From Lysinibacter sp. HNR (lineage in GTDB: Bacteria > Actinomycetota > Actinomycetes > Actinomycetales > Microbacteriaceae): 64,000 nt of DNA. A model generated the notes under the pieces. That model was not told the origin of the DNA. It saw only the letters and a program-made list of their open reading frames with translations, and made no database searches. The stretch covers positions 186,001-250,000 of the forward strand of contig NZ_CP121684.1 of NCBI RefSeq assembly GCF_029760935.1, given 5' to 3'. Both the position numbers and the translations under genes were made by a program. This document shows positions 46,811-55,879 of the stretch, one piece after another (within the stretch, counting starts at the first letter, position 1; the number at the start of each line of letters is the position of its first letter).

Positions 46811-47740
46811 GTGCAGAACTCGCGAATTGCCGTCGTCGGCTCCCTCAACGCCGACCTGGTTGTTCACACCGAGCGTTTTCCCCAGCCGGGCGAGACGCTC
46901 CAGGGTTCAGAACTCGCGATTGTATCCGGCGGTAAGGGAGCAAATCAGGCGGTTGCGGCGGGCAAGCTCGGCGGCAACGTTACTCTGATCGGGGCGGTGG
47001 GCGCCGATGCTCACGGCGACTTCCTGAAGCAAAGCGTTGCGCGCGCCGGGGTAGACCACACTCACGTGAGAACGCTCGACGGGGTGGCAACGGGAACCGC
47101 CGTGATCACGGTTGACGGGCGCGGAGAAAACACCATCATCGTATCGCCCGGAGCCAACGGCCAAGTGGGGAGGCAACACCTGGACGAGGCCGAGGCCGCG
47201 TTTAACGATACCGCGCTGGTGTGCCTGTGCCTCGAAATCAACACGCGAACAGTTTTGGACGCGGCCAGGCGCGCGCATGCGGTCGGCGCACGGGTGCTGT
47301 TTAACCTGTCCCCCTACGCAGAGGTTCCCGGCGAGATGCTGCGGCTCACCGACATCCTTCTGGTGAATGAACACGAGGCGCACAGCCTCACCGGGATATC
47401 ACCAAGCGACGGGGGGTGGCTTGCGATAGCGGATGCCCTACAGCAACACGGTGTTGCCGCGGCCGTGATCACACTGGGCGCGTCCGGCAGTGTTGTCATC
47501 ACGGAAAACCGTGAGATTCACGAGATCTCCTCACCTCGGGTAACGGCGGTTGACACCACCGGATGCGGCGATGCGTTCATGGGTGCGCTTGCCCTGCGTC
47601 TCGCCGAGGGGGAGTCGCTGGTTGCGGCAGCCCGCTTTGCCTCAACGGTGGCAAGCTATGCGGCCACTGGCCACGGCGCGCAGGCGTCATACCCCACTCG
47701 GGAACAGCTCGTGGAGTTCATCCGCGGTCGGCAGGAGTAA
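46811..47740 (+). CDS. rbsK: Ribokinase-like PfkB-family kinase
   Basis: A 309-residue sugar kinase started at GTG 46811, with AGAGGAGG just upstream; a longer frame from 46697 lacks a ribosome site. PfkB marks: VVGSLNADLVV, GGKGANQAVAAGKLG, and the C-terminal VTAVDTTGCGDAFMGALA with the catalytic Asp. Length and the GSLNADLV opening fit ribokinase (ATP plus D-ribose to ribose 5-phosphate), but no ribose transporter or RbsD is adjacent, so another pentose or a nucleoside is possible. Confidence 0.83.
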   Translation: MQNSRIAVVGSLNADLVVHTERFPQPGETLQGSELAIVSGGKGANQAVAAGKLGGNVTLIGAVGADAHGDFLKQSVARAGVDHTHVRTLDGVATGTAVITVDGRGENTIIVSPGANGQVGRQHLDEAEAAFNDTALVCLCLEINTRTVLDAARRAHAVGARVLFNLSPYAEVPGEMLRLTDILLVNEHEAHSLTGISPSDGGWLAIADALQQHGVAAAVITLGASGSVVITENREIHEISSPRVTAVDTTGCGDAFMGALALRLAEGESLVAAARFASTVASYAATGHGAQASYPTREQLVEFIRGRQE

Positions 47741-48268
47741 CCCGGCTTGGCGAGCCGCCGGAGAGACCAGGATAGTCAGAAGCCCCTACCCAATAGGATT
47801 TAGTCTGTTTTCCCCGGTGACAAACTGGCTGTCGCAACTGTCTGCAACTGCTTTGTGGTGAGTGGCCACAATAAGCTGATGACCGTGATCCTGTTTGGTT
47901 GTAGTGTTTCTGGAAAATAAGTACAGTCTGTGGAGGTTCGGTTCTGGAAGGTCGACTCGGGTCCTCTTGGTTCTCGGAGTTGAGCGGGGATATTTTGTGT
48001 GCAGAAAGATTGTTTTTGACACACCATCGGGTCATGTTGCACGCAACGAGCGCTCAGCAACATTCAAACTCTTATATCTCTAAGTGTGGTCAGGAACTCG
48101 TCTCTCATTATCTGCAAGACTCGGAACATGCTCTTTGAAGCGTCCTGGGACGGTCCTAATAGAATGTCAAGCCTTTTGTTCTCTACCGGGCTTGAGGCCA
48201 CCCGGGATAAGCTGGGTATAGTTCTGGTCAGACCTGATAAGCCGCTTTTTTGAGTACGCTATGAGGGT
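47741..48268. other. Gene-poor stretch before the lipoprotein gene
   Basis: About 500 bases with no gene I can support. Short frames on both strands lack ribosome sites and family features. Confidence 0.5.
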
Positions 48269-48283
48269 GTGGAAAAGGTTGCT

Positions 48284-48709
48284 ATGAGGCTTTTGCGAAG
48301 AAGTATTGTATGTGTTGTATTAGGAGGACTCTTCTTCACCACCGGGTGTACTACATCGCTGGTGGAGGAAAGCTTCCTGGGGACCCCCGAGAACGCTCCT
48401 GCTGATCCTTTAAGCCCCAATGGTGCGCCTGATATTCTCGTGCTGTGGCAGGAGGATAAGACAAAGCTTTCTCTGACGGTGTGGGGTTCTTCTAGCTGCG
48501 CAAATTTCCCATCGGCAATTGACTGGAATACGGGGTCGTCTAACCGGGTTAATATTACGCTGGAGGCGCCCGCCGACGAGGTGTGTACCGCAGACTTTGC
48601 GCCGAAGACATATATTGTTGCGGTTCCGCAGCGGGCTCAAGGAGCGTCTGTAGACGTGACCGTGACCGGTCCCCAAAAGGGCGATCGATTCACAACCGTT
48701 CTTTCGTGA
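48284..48709 (+). CDS. Small secreted lipoprotein of unknown function
   Basis: About 141 residues from ATG 48284, with AAAAGG at a good distance; GTG 48269 is in frame upstream. The signal peptide ends in a TTGC lipobox. The mature part has two cysteines (SSCANF, DEVCTADF) that could form a disulfide in a small beta-rich domain (LSLTVWGSSSC, TYIVAVPQR). No family recognised. Confidence 0.65.
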   Translation: MRLLRRSIVCVVLGGLFFTTGCTTSLVEESFLGTPENAPADPLSPNGAPDILVLWQEDKTKLSLTVWGSSSCANFPSAIDWNTGSSNRVNITLEAPADEVCTADFAPKTYIVAVPQRAQGASVDVTVTGPQKGDRFTTVLS

Positions 48710-48748
48710 GTGTGGGAATCCGTCCACCTCGGCGACTGCCCAGCGCCC

Positions 48749-49219
48749 CTATACGCCGGAGAAAGTAAAGACTGCGGAAGAGAAACCGGTGGCAATCGTG
48801 ACCGATACCGTTTCCTTGGTGAGGGTGATAACGGATTTGTCACCGGCTGCAACGTTCATCGACTTTGAATAGCCCGCAACTACGGCTGCATCAGCAAACG
48901 CATTGATCTGATCGAGAGTGACGTTGGTGGTTGTGATGTTGGGTGAACCTTTGGTGGTCACGGAGAGCGTGATCTTGCCGGGCGGGGTGGGGAGGTCACT
49001 GGGCCAGGCCGCGGGAAGATCAACGCCGTTTCCCGTATCAACCTGTAGCTCGGAGTTCTCGCCCAAAATCCCGGTAACCGCTTCGTCTGCCTTCTGTGAC
49101 ACCTGATCCGCGATAAAATCCACGGGGTTAGTGCAGGCCGTGAGTCCCCACAGGAGCACTCCCGCGGTTGTTGCCGTGGCAATCTTCAGCGATGTTCGTG
49201 CGAGAACTGTCGAAGCCAT
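48749..49219 (-). CDS. Small lipoprotein of unknown function
   Basis: A 156-residue exported lipoprotein with lipobox LTAC (about residue 29). The mature region is Thr/Val-rich and predicted beta (GKITLSVTTKGSPNITTTNV, SVTIATGFSSAVFTFSGV). It faces the preceding lipoprotein convergently with a 39-base gap. No family recognised. Confidence 0.7.
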   Translation of the reverse strand: MASTVLARTSLKIATATTAGVLLWGLTACTNPVDFIADQVSQKADEAVTGILGENSELQVDTGNGVDLPAAWPSDLPTPPGKITLSVTTKGSPNITTTNVTLDQINAFADAAVVAGYSKSMNVAAGDKSVITLTKETVSVTIATGFSSAVFTFSGV

Positions 49220-49623
49220 GAGTTATCCCCTCGTGTTGTATTCCGTCGTGCCCGTTGTCTGCTTGGTTAAGCATCCGCTTTTCTCGGTTTTTGCGACCCT
49301 ACAACTATTTCGTGATTTCCTCCGTTTTGTCTGTGTTTTCTCCTTGGATACAGTTTTCCCAGTTATTTGCTTACGCGGCGGCGTTACCTTATCCGTAACA
49401 CCTTCCGCTCATGTTGGGTCCATTGCCTTTTTGTATTTGCTTCTCGAGCGATCGATGTGTAAATGCGTTGATTGCCTCATGAGTATACGTCTGAAGAACT
49501 AATCATGCTGAAAACGTGCTGATACCGTCTAGTGGTGTAGAAGGCCCGTGCTACTCTTTAGGCGGGGAGAGGGTTCGCCGCTTTGAGGCGGACTCAATTT
49601 TTGCAGTCATTTTTTGGGATTAG
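49220..49623. other. Intergenic region between divergent genes
   Basis: Some 400 bases of AT-rich, pyrimidine-rich DNA upstream of the lipoprotein gene and of the RCC1-repeat gene. No supportable gene. Confidence 0.5.
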
Positions 49624-50885
49624 GTGAATTTGTTTAGTTCTGCACGTCATAAGGGTCGTTTTGTTTCTGCGCTCATAGCAATCGGCGTGTTAGGTGACGG
49701 GAGTGCTGCTTGGGCTGCCCCGGATTTTGGTACGGGACCGATTAAGGGGGGTGCTGTGACGGGAGAACCTCTGGGGGTGCCTTTTATAGGGATCAGTGCG
49801 GGTACGAACCACACGCTGGCAATTGGTGAGGACGGTAATACGTATGCGTGGGGCAACAACGCTAATGGGCGTTTAGGTAATGGCGGCACCACCGGTCGCT
49901 GACCCCTGTGCCGGTGTCGCTTTCTCGCGGGGTGAAATTTACTCAGGTGAGTGCGGTTAGTTCGTATTCGCTGGCGGTGGATGATGATGGCAGCGTCTAT
50001 GCCTGGGGGTCGGCCAGTAGCGAACACTCGGTGGTGCTGAGTGAGGATAGCAAAGTCTACGGCTTGGGTCGCAACGCCAACGGACAATTGGGCGATGGTA
50101 CTCTCGACAACAAAAGTGTACCGACAATGGTGCCACCCCTGGTCTTTGTGATAACAGATGTCACTTTTGATGGTGTATCGGGTACCGGATTGACGAATAA
50201 TCTTGACGGTACGTGGAGCGTAACGACACCGTCTCATGCCGGGGGTTTTGTTGATATGCATGTGTTCTCAACCCTTGCCGGTACCCCACAGCCTCCGCGT
50301 ATTTACTCCGACGGCTTTATGCTTGAACTCAGTCCGACGATTTCCGGCCTCCCGGACGAAGCTACCGCGGGCCTTGCCTATGATTTTGAGTTTACCGTGG
50401 TGGGGTTCCCCGCCCCGGTTGTGAGTGTTTCAGCGGGTTCTCTTCCCGGCGGGTTTGCTCCGTGGGAAGAAGTTACGTTTTTAATGTACTCGGATCCTGT
50501 TGATCTGGGTTCTGTGGTGGCGGATACGGAGGGTAACGTTTCTCTCACCTTTACCGTGCCGAGTAATACGGTTGCGGGGGCGCATCGTGTTGTTGCGATG
50601 CAGGGCGGAGTGGATGCTGAGGCCACCTTTACTGTGCTGGAGGGGGCAGACGAGCCTCTTCCGACTCCTCCCGCGGAGGTTGTTCCACCCGTCGATGATC
50701 CCCTACCCACGGGGAATGACGGGGATTTGCTGCCCCCGAACGCTGAACCCCTGGAGCGCCTGTCCGAGACGGGTGCGGATCTGGGACGGATTGCTGTCTG
50801 GGCGTTAGCGCTTTTGCTCGGTGGTGCTTCTCTGGTTGGTGCAACGGCCTGGGTGCGCAAGCGGAGACTGAGCCTGACCCGGTAA
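49624..50885 (+). pseudogene. RCC1-repeat surface protein, frameshifted and internally deleted
   Basis: Starts at GTG 49624 with a signal peptide. One RCC1 repeat begins normally (AGTNHTLAIGEDGNTYAWG, NNANGRLGNGGTTGR) but meets TGA at 49900. The expected continuation, LTPVPVSLSRGVKFTQVSAV, is in another frame from about 49902, implying loss of one base. Later YAWGSASSEHSVVLSEDSK joins parts of two repeats, as if an inter-repeat deletion removed the stretch between. An Ig-like region follows, then a sorting-signal-like end: LSETG, a hydrophobic helix and RKRR. A complete relative would have about seven RCC1 repeats. Probably a decaying or recombining adhesin-type gene. Confidence 0.72.
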
Positions 50886-50921
50886 CTCCTTCGCCCTGAG
50901 GGGTGACCAGCGTGTCCTCTC

Positions 50922-50966
50922 AGTAACGCCACCACGATGACTAGTGCACGTGGTGGCGTTACTTTT
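50922..50966. terminator. Terminator between the RCC1 gene and xthA
   Basis: AGTAACGCCACCACG pairs perfectly with CGTGGTGGCGTTACT (15 base pairs, 12-base loop), followed by TTT on the plus strand. It serves convergent genes. Confidence 0.8.
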
Positions 50967-50972
50967 GGGCAC

Positions 50973-51863
50973 CTACCCAAAGATCATGGGGAGGTCGTCC
51001 TCTGATTCGTAGTCGTCGTGATCGCTCAGTGAGAGGTCCAGGTCGACCACCACCGGAACGTGGTCGCTGGGGGCATCGCCCTTGCGTTCGTCTCGGTCGA
51101 TGTGGGCGGCTATCACCTGGTCGCGGAAGGCTTCCGAAGCCATAATAAAGTCGATGCGCATGCCCTCGTCACGGGGGAAGCGTAGCTGTTTGTAGTCCCA
51201 GAAGGTGAATCCCTCGGGCGCAAATGGGCGTACCGCGTCGCTTACCAGCCCCTCGAAGCTGTGGAATACGCTGCGCTCCGGCTCTGATATGTGAGTGGAG
51301 GTTCCCGGTACAAAGGAGGGGTCTCCCATGTCCGAGTCGAAGGGGGCGATGTTCCAATCGCCCATGAGTGCCAGACGCAGTGCCGGATCTTCGGTAAGCC
51401 AGCGTTCTGTGTTGCGGTGTAGTGCGCGCAGCCACTCAAGCTTGTAGGAGAAGTGATCGTGGTCGAGCGAACGGCCGTTGGGAACGTAGAGAGACCACAG
51501 GCGCAGCCCGTCAACGGTGACTCCCAGCGCGCGGGCCTCCAGCGGGAGATTGTTGGTATCGGTTACGGGGCCCGTCCCGTCGAGGGTGGGCTGTACCGGT
51601 TCGCCAAAGCCCGGCATGCCGTCGAAGGTGGTGGTCACGTCCGTCATCTCGTGTGTGCTGGCAAACGCAACGCCGTTCCACTGGTTGAGCCCGTGAATTT
51701 CGAGGTGGTAGCCTGCGGCCTCAAATTGCGCGCGCGGAAACTGGTCGGGGCGGCACTTGATCTCCTGCATGCCGAGTACATCCACTTTTTCGCGCACGAG
51801 CCAGTCCACGACGCGATCCACACGGGCACGAACAGAATTTACGTTCCAGGTAGCGATTCTCAC
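50973..51863 (-). CDS. xthA: Exodeoxyribonuclease III
   Basis: A 296-residue AP endonuclease/exonuclease started at GTG 51863 (VRIATWNVNSVRAR); the frame upstream is low-complexity and unrelated. Conserved catalytic features: NVNSVRAR (Asn), MQEIKC (Glu metal ligand), LYVPNGR, LMGDWNIAP (Asp/Asn), MRIDFIMAS and the final SDHVPV (Asp-His). It cleaves abasic sites and degrades DNA 3' ends in base-excision repair. The C-terminal ~20 residues are acidic. Confidence 0.93.
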   Translation of the reverse strand: MRIATWNVNSVRARVDRVVDWLVREKVDVLGMQEIKCRPDQFPRAQFEAAGYHLEIHGLNQWNGVAFASTHEMTDVTTTFDGMPGFGEPVQPTLDGTGPVTDTNNLPLEARALGVTVDGLRLWSLYVPNGRSLDHDHFSYKLEWLRALHRNTERWLTEDPALRLALMGDWNIAPFDSDMGDPSFVPGTSTHISEPERSVFHSFEGLVSDAVRPFAPEGFTFWDYKQLRFPRDEGMRIDFIMASEAFRDQVIAAHIDRDERKGDAPSDHVPVVVDLDLSLSDHDDYESEDDLPMIFG

Positions 51864-51885
51864 GGCATCAACTCTATCGAGCGCA

Positions 51886-51959
51886 GCTGGGGTTGTGTTG
51901 CTGCTCTTGCATAGCGGGTGTGCGATTTTTCGTCGCTGGGGTTGTGTTGCTGCTCTTGC
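51886..51959 (+). repeat. 25-base direct repeat, two copies 24 bases apart
   Basis: The same 25 bases, beginning GCTGGGGTTGTG and ending TGCTCTTGC, occur at 51886-51910 and 51935-51959 in the short gap upstream of xthA. Identity is perfect. Function unknown; it may be local duplication. Confidence 0.85.
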
Positions 51960-52032
51960 GGCTTGGGGTTTGCAGGTTGGGTGTGTGCGGGCATTTTTGC
52001 TGGCCGGGCTTGTGCGATTGGTGGGTGTGTGA

Positions 52033-53520
52033 TTATTCCTCAGCGTAGAGTGTGGCCGATAGCCTGCGTATCTCTTCGCGAACGCGCCGATGCCTGGGGC
52101 GAAGACGCGCGTACACGGCCGCATTGGCGGAGGGGAGCAACGGGTCGGAGAGACGCGTCATGGCATCCACCGCGGTGTCCCAATCGGGGTGCGTGCCCGA
52201 TCCGACCGCCGCGCAGATGGCCGCACCGATTCCCGCGGCATCGTCGGTTTCTGCACTGCGAACGGAAAGGCCCAGCACATCGGCCATAACCTGCGGAAGG
52301 ATACGCGAGCGCGCACCGCCGCCAGAAACGATGACGGTGTCAAACGAACGGTTCAGTTCTGCCGCCATAGCCTCGGCGTTATCGGCCATGGTGAGGGCGA
52401 TTCCCTCGAGGATGGAGCGATAAATGTGGGCTCTGCCCTGCGTGCCGGAAAATCCGAGCAGCGCGCCGCGGCGGGTGGGGTGAGCTGCCGGGGCGAGCCA
52501 GTCGAGCACGGCAAAGAGCCCGTCGCTGCCGGGTGGGAGGGCCGCTGCCTCCGCGTCGAGCAGAGCCTCCATCTCGTAGATGCGGTCACCGCGGGCTGGG
52601 GTGCCCTCGCGTGGTGTGCCCTCGGGCGCGGTTCCCTCGGACAGGATTCCCGCGCTCAGCATGTCCTCCGGCGACGCACCCTCAAGCAGCGAACGAAACC
52701 AGCTCACGGTCCACATGCCCCGGCGAATCCCCTCGCTCTCGGCTAGGTATTGGTGGGGTCGGGAGGCAAAGTTGCTCCAGTACGAGGTGCCCTCCGTATA
52801 CCCTGTCGCGGGGGTCAGAGAAGAAATGTAGGTGCCCAGTGAGAGCAGAAGCTGATTGGGTGAGGTGAGTCCCGCCCCCAGCGCCTCTACCGCTTTGTCG
52901 TTGGCTGTGGCAAAGACGGGGAGTCCGATGGCCAAACCGGTTGCGGCCGCGGCCGCGGGGGTGATCGTGCCGAGCAGATCGCCGGGGTCAACCAGATCGC
53001 AGAGCATTTCGGGTGACATGCCCGTGCGCATAAACGCGGACGGGTCCTCGGACCAGCGCCAACTGTGCTGATCGATCGGCCACATCCCCTGATACGCGGC
53101 GGCGGAGTCGACAAAGCGGCCCACCAGACGGTGTGTGATGTATCCGGAGGATGCGGCGAGTTTTGCAACTCCCGGGTGGGTGGCGCTGTGGGGCAGACCG
53201 ACCCGCTTATCCATCCAGCTCAGCACGGGCTCCACGAGGGTTCCGTTAGTCGCGATTAGCGCTCTGCAGTATCGAATTGTGCACAGTCCCACCCCGACGA
53301 TTTTTTCTCGCGGGCCGGCAAATCGGGACAGGGCGGTCTGGCAGGCGGAGGTGATGGATTCCCACAGATCATCCCCGGGGTGCACCGCCAGGCCCGGGGA
53401 TGGGTGCTCGTAGGGTTTCAACCCGATGCGGGCGGAGGCGTGAACCGTGCCGCCTTCGTCAACAACCAGCACCTTTGTGCTCTGGGAGCCGCTATCAATC
53501 GCGACAAAATAAGAGGTCAC
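52033..53520 (-). CDS. FGGY-family carbohydrate kinase, YgcE-like
   Basis: A 495-residue FGGY kinase. Features: AIDSGSQSTKVLVVDEGG (phosphate 1), GLCTIRYCRALI, ATANDKAVEALGAGL (catalytic Asp region) and the adenosine loop VIVSGGGARSRILPQVMADVLG. Length and neighbours match E. coli YgcE rather than xylulokinase proper. An insert near residues 292-312 (EGTAPEGTPREGTPA) comes from DNA repeats. Last gene of the five-gene unit fae-HIBDH-ygcW-ygcU-ygcE; it starts at GTG five bases after ygcU. Substrate unknown; kinases of this type phosphorylate ketoses or polyols. Confidence 0.82.
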   Translation of the reverse strand: MTSYFVAIDSGSQSTKVLVVDEGGTVHASARIGLKPYEHPSPGLAVHPGDDLWESITSACQTALSRFAGPREKIVGVGLCTIRYCRALIATNGTLVEPVLSWMDKRVGLPHSATHPGVAKLAASSGYITHRLVGRFVDSAAAYQGMWPIDQHSWRWSEDPSAFMRTGMSPEMLCDLVDPGDLLGTITPAAAAATGLAIGLPVFATANDKAVEALGAGLTSPNQLLLSLGTYISSLTPATGYTEGTSYWSNFASRPHQYLAESEGIRRGMWTVSWFRSLLEGASPEDMLSAGILSEGTAPEGTPREGTPARGDRIYEMEALLDAEAAALPPGSDGLFAVLDWLAPAAHPTRRGALLGFSGTQGRAHIYRSILEGIALTMADNAEAMAAELNRSFDTVIVSGGGARSRILPQVMADVLGLSVRSAETDDAAGIGAAICAAVGSGTHPDWDTAVDAMTRLSDPLLPSANAAVYARLRPRHRRVREEIRRLSATLYAEE

Positions 53521-53525
53521 GATTG

Positions 53526-55109
53526 CTACCGCGCGAGGGGGAAAATGGTGCCGGGGTTCATGATTCCGTTGGGGTCAAGAGCGGTCTTGACCCGGGTGAG
53601 TAGCTCGTAGGCGGACCCGTGCTCCTCGGACGTCCACGCCGTGCGGTACTTGCCTATGCCGTGGTGGTGCACCATTGAGCCGCCCAATTGCAGTGCCTCT
53701 TCCACGATGATGGCGTTGAGTGGTTTGTGATACTCGGTGATTTCGTTTTGTGGTTCGCAGCGGATCCAGTAGTCATACACAAAGTAGAGATTGGTACCGG
53801 TCTGGTAGCTGTGCGAGGAGTGTGCGCCGAGCATGGTGAGGTCGTCTGCGTGCGGAAATTCCGAGCGAATACGGCGCATTACCGAGGTGTAGAGTTCACC
53901 CACGCGAGACCAATCGATGGATACCTCGGTTGTGTATCCGAGGTGGCTGCGGGCAACCATGTCGGCCTTTTCCGCATCGATGGCCGACTGATCCCAGTTG
54001 AGACGGTTAAACCACTCCTCGATCAGGCTGTCCTTCACCCGAACATGGGGGATTGTGGAAAATGTCTCTTCGATGGCGGTGGCCGTTGCCTCGGCTAGCG
54101 GGCGCGGCCCCTCGGCCACCAAAACCACAACGTTTTTTCCCTCGGAGAAATGAGCAAAGTGCTGGTGGGCATCTTCCGGTGAGTAAACCCGGCACACGGA
54201 GGGGCGATAACCGGCGGTGACCAGCGTGCGCAGAGCTTCAATTCCTGCCGCAAAATCGTCAACCAGGTACCCGAAGAAACGGTTGTTTTCCGGTTGATAG
54301 GGAAAAATCTTGACGGTAACCTCCGTCACATAGCAGAGCGCGCCCTCGTTGCCGATCACGAGATGGCGGATGTCCGGCCCCGCCGCGCGGCGGGGTACGT
54401 TTTTAATACGGGTCACGGTGCCGTCGGGTAGAACCGCCTCAAGCCCTACGACCATATCCTCGATCCCGCCGTAGAGCGTTGAGAACTGGCCGATTGATCG
54501 GGTTGCAGTGAGGCCCCCGTATTGTGCGAGGGGCTTTGACTGCGGGGAATGTCCCGCCGTGAGTCCCTGCTCGCGTAGAACATCCTCAAGCTGCTGTAGT
54601 GGAACGCCGCACTGCACGGTTGCCATCATGTCGATTGGGTTCACCGAGAGGATACCGTTCATTTGCGAACCGTCCAGAACGATGGAGTTGGGAATCACGA
54701 TTTCCAGCCCGCCCTCGGTTGCGGTGCGCCCGGTGCGTGGAACAATCGCGATCTGGTTCTCGTTCGCGAACTTTAGCACGGCGGCGACCTCCTCTGTGCT
54801 ACGCGGGTAGGCAATTGCGCTGGGGAAGGGTCCGTTAAAAATGCCGTGTGCCGCGGTGTACTTTTTGAAACGATCAACGCTGGCCGCGCGGAGGGCGGAC
54901 TCGTCGGTGTCTACCTGTTCCGGTCCGAGCATCGCAGAGAGGGTATCCGTAATCTGCTCACGGTTCAGCGCGGAGCGGGACGCAAAGCCGGTAGTGCTGA
55001 TGGGGCCGCCCGTGTTGATGTTGGTGCCCTCGGCGGTGCTACCAACGGTTCCGGTGACGTCCTCGCCGGTATTCGGGGTAGCGTTTGTGCGGGATGAGCT
55101 AGCGGACAA
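53526..55109 (-). CDS. ygcU: FAD-linked oxidase, YgcU family (alkylglycerone-phosphate-synthase-like)
   Basis: About 527 residues if started at TTG 55109, which has GGAGG six bases upstream; ATG 55121 overlaps that ribosome site. The VAO-type FAD domain shows PRTGRTATEGGLEIV, TAGHSPQSKPLAQYGGL, ATRSIGQFSTLYGGIEDMV and TRIKNVPRRAAGPDIRHLV, then IGNEGALCYVTEVTVKIF. The cap has MVHHHGIGKYR, the active-site histidine motif of alkyldihydroxyacetone-phosphate synthases. From memory it closely resembles E. coli YgcU along its length. It overlaps the ygcW gene. Likely oxidises a 2-hydroxy acid or polyol phosphate; the true reaction is unknown. An acidic/Thr-rich N-terminal extension is unusual. Confidence 0.82.
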   Translation of the reverse strand: MSASSSRTNATPNTGEDVTGTVGSTAEGTNINTGGPISTTGFASRSALNREQITDTLSAMLGPEQVDTDESALRAASVDRFKKYTAAHGIFNGPFPSAIAYPRSTEEVAAVLKFANENQIAIVPRTGRTATEGGLEIVIPNSIVLDGSQMNGILSVNPIDMMATVQCGVPLQQLEDVLREQGLTAGHSPQSKPLAQYGGLTATRSIGQFSTLYGGIEDMVVGLEAVLPDGTVTRIKNVPRRAAGPDIRHLVIGNEGALCYVTEVTVKIFPYQPENNRFFGYLVDDFAAGIEALRTLVTAGYRPSVCRVYSPEDAHQHFAHFSEGKNVVVLVAEGPRPLAEATATAIEETFSTIPHVRVKDSLIEEWFNRLNWDQSAIDAEKADMVARSHLGYTTEVSIDWSRVGELYTSVMRRIRSEFPHADDLTMLGAHSSHSYQTGTNLYFVYDYWIRCEPQNEITEYHKPLNAIIVEEALQLGGSMVHHHGIGKYRTAWTSEEHGSAYELLTRVKTALDPNGIMNPGTIFPLAR

Positions 55110-55875
55110 GGTATCCTCCATCAACAACAAGAGTGTGCCCGGTGACATAGTTGGCAGCGGGACTGCAAAGAAAAACGAGGGCCCCCATCAGATCGGCGGG
55201 AGTGCCCCAGCGACCCGTGGGTATGTGGTCAATAATGCGAGCGTTTGCCGCTTCGTCAGACCTGGTTTTTTCGGTAAGCGGTGTCGCAAAATAACCGGGA
55301 GCGAGTGCATTTACCTGGATGCCAAACTCGCCAAGTTCATCGGCGTAGGCTCGGGTAAACCCGACCAGACCCGCCTTAGTAGCGGCGTAAGCCGGGGATT
55401 GTTTGCCACCGAGGAATGAAAAGAGTGAGGCAATATTAATTATTTTACCGGAGCGCTGTGGCAGCATAACGCGTGCTGCGGCATGGGCAAACTCAAATGC
55501 CGCGGTGAGGTTTACGGAGACCATGGGGTCCCACTTCTCACGGCCAAACTCGGTCACGCTGTCAAGAAGGTTGATGCCCGCCGAGTTGACCAGGATGTCC
55601 AGGCCCCCCAATTCCTCCACGCACCGCGTGATCACCCGTTCGGCAGCGCCGGACTCGGTGATGTCGGTGACCATAAAGCGGTAGCGTCCGCCCCTGTCCG
55701 TGACCATTTTCTCGGTTGTGCCGTCGTCATCGACGAGGCTCGGAACAAAAACATCGGCGCCCGCCGCCGCGAGGGCCACGGAGAAGGCGCGCCCGAGGCC
55801 GCCGTTTCCTCCGGTGACGATGGCTTGTTTGCCGCGCAGAGAGAAGAGACCCGTGTTGAAATCGGTGATGTCCAT
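55099..55875 (-). CDS. ygcW: SDR dehydrogenase, YgcW family
   Basis: A 258-residue classical SDR: TGGNGGLG, NSAG (Ser replaces the first usual Asn side), catalytic Ser in NIASLFS and YAATK. The C-terminal stretch RIIDHIPTGRWG, DLMGALVFLCSPAANYV and GHTLVVDGGYLVR is nearly the E. coli YgcW sequence as I recall it, and is close to 2-deoxy-D-gluconate/keto-deoxy-gluconate dehydrogenases (KduD). Probably an NAD-linked oxidation of a sugar or sugar acid. Four bases after the preceding gene. Confidence 0.84.
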   Translation of the reverse strand: MDITDFNTGLFSLRGKQAIVTGGNGGLGRAFSVALAAAGADVFVPSLVDDDGTTEKMVTDRGGRYRFMVTDITESGAAERVITRCVEELGGLDILVNSAGINLLDSVTEFGREKWDPMVSVNLTAAFEFAHAAARVMLPQRSGKIINIASLFSFLGGKQSPAYAATKAGLVGFTRAYADELGEFGIQVNALAPGYFATPLTEKTRSDEAANARIIDHIPTGRWGTPADLMGALVFLCSPAANYVTGHTLVVDGGYLVR

Positions 55876-55879
55876 GGGT

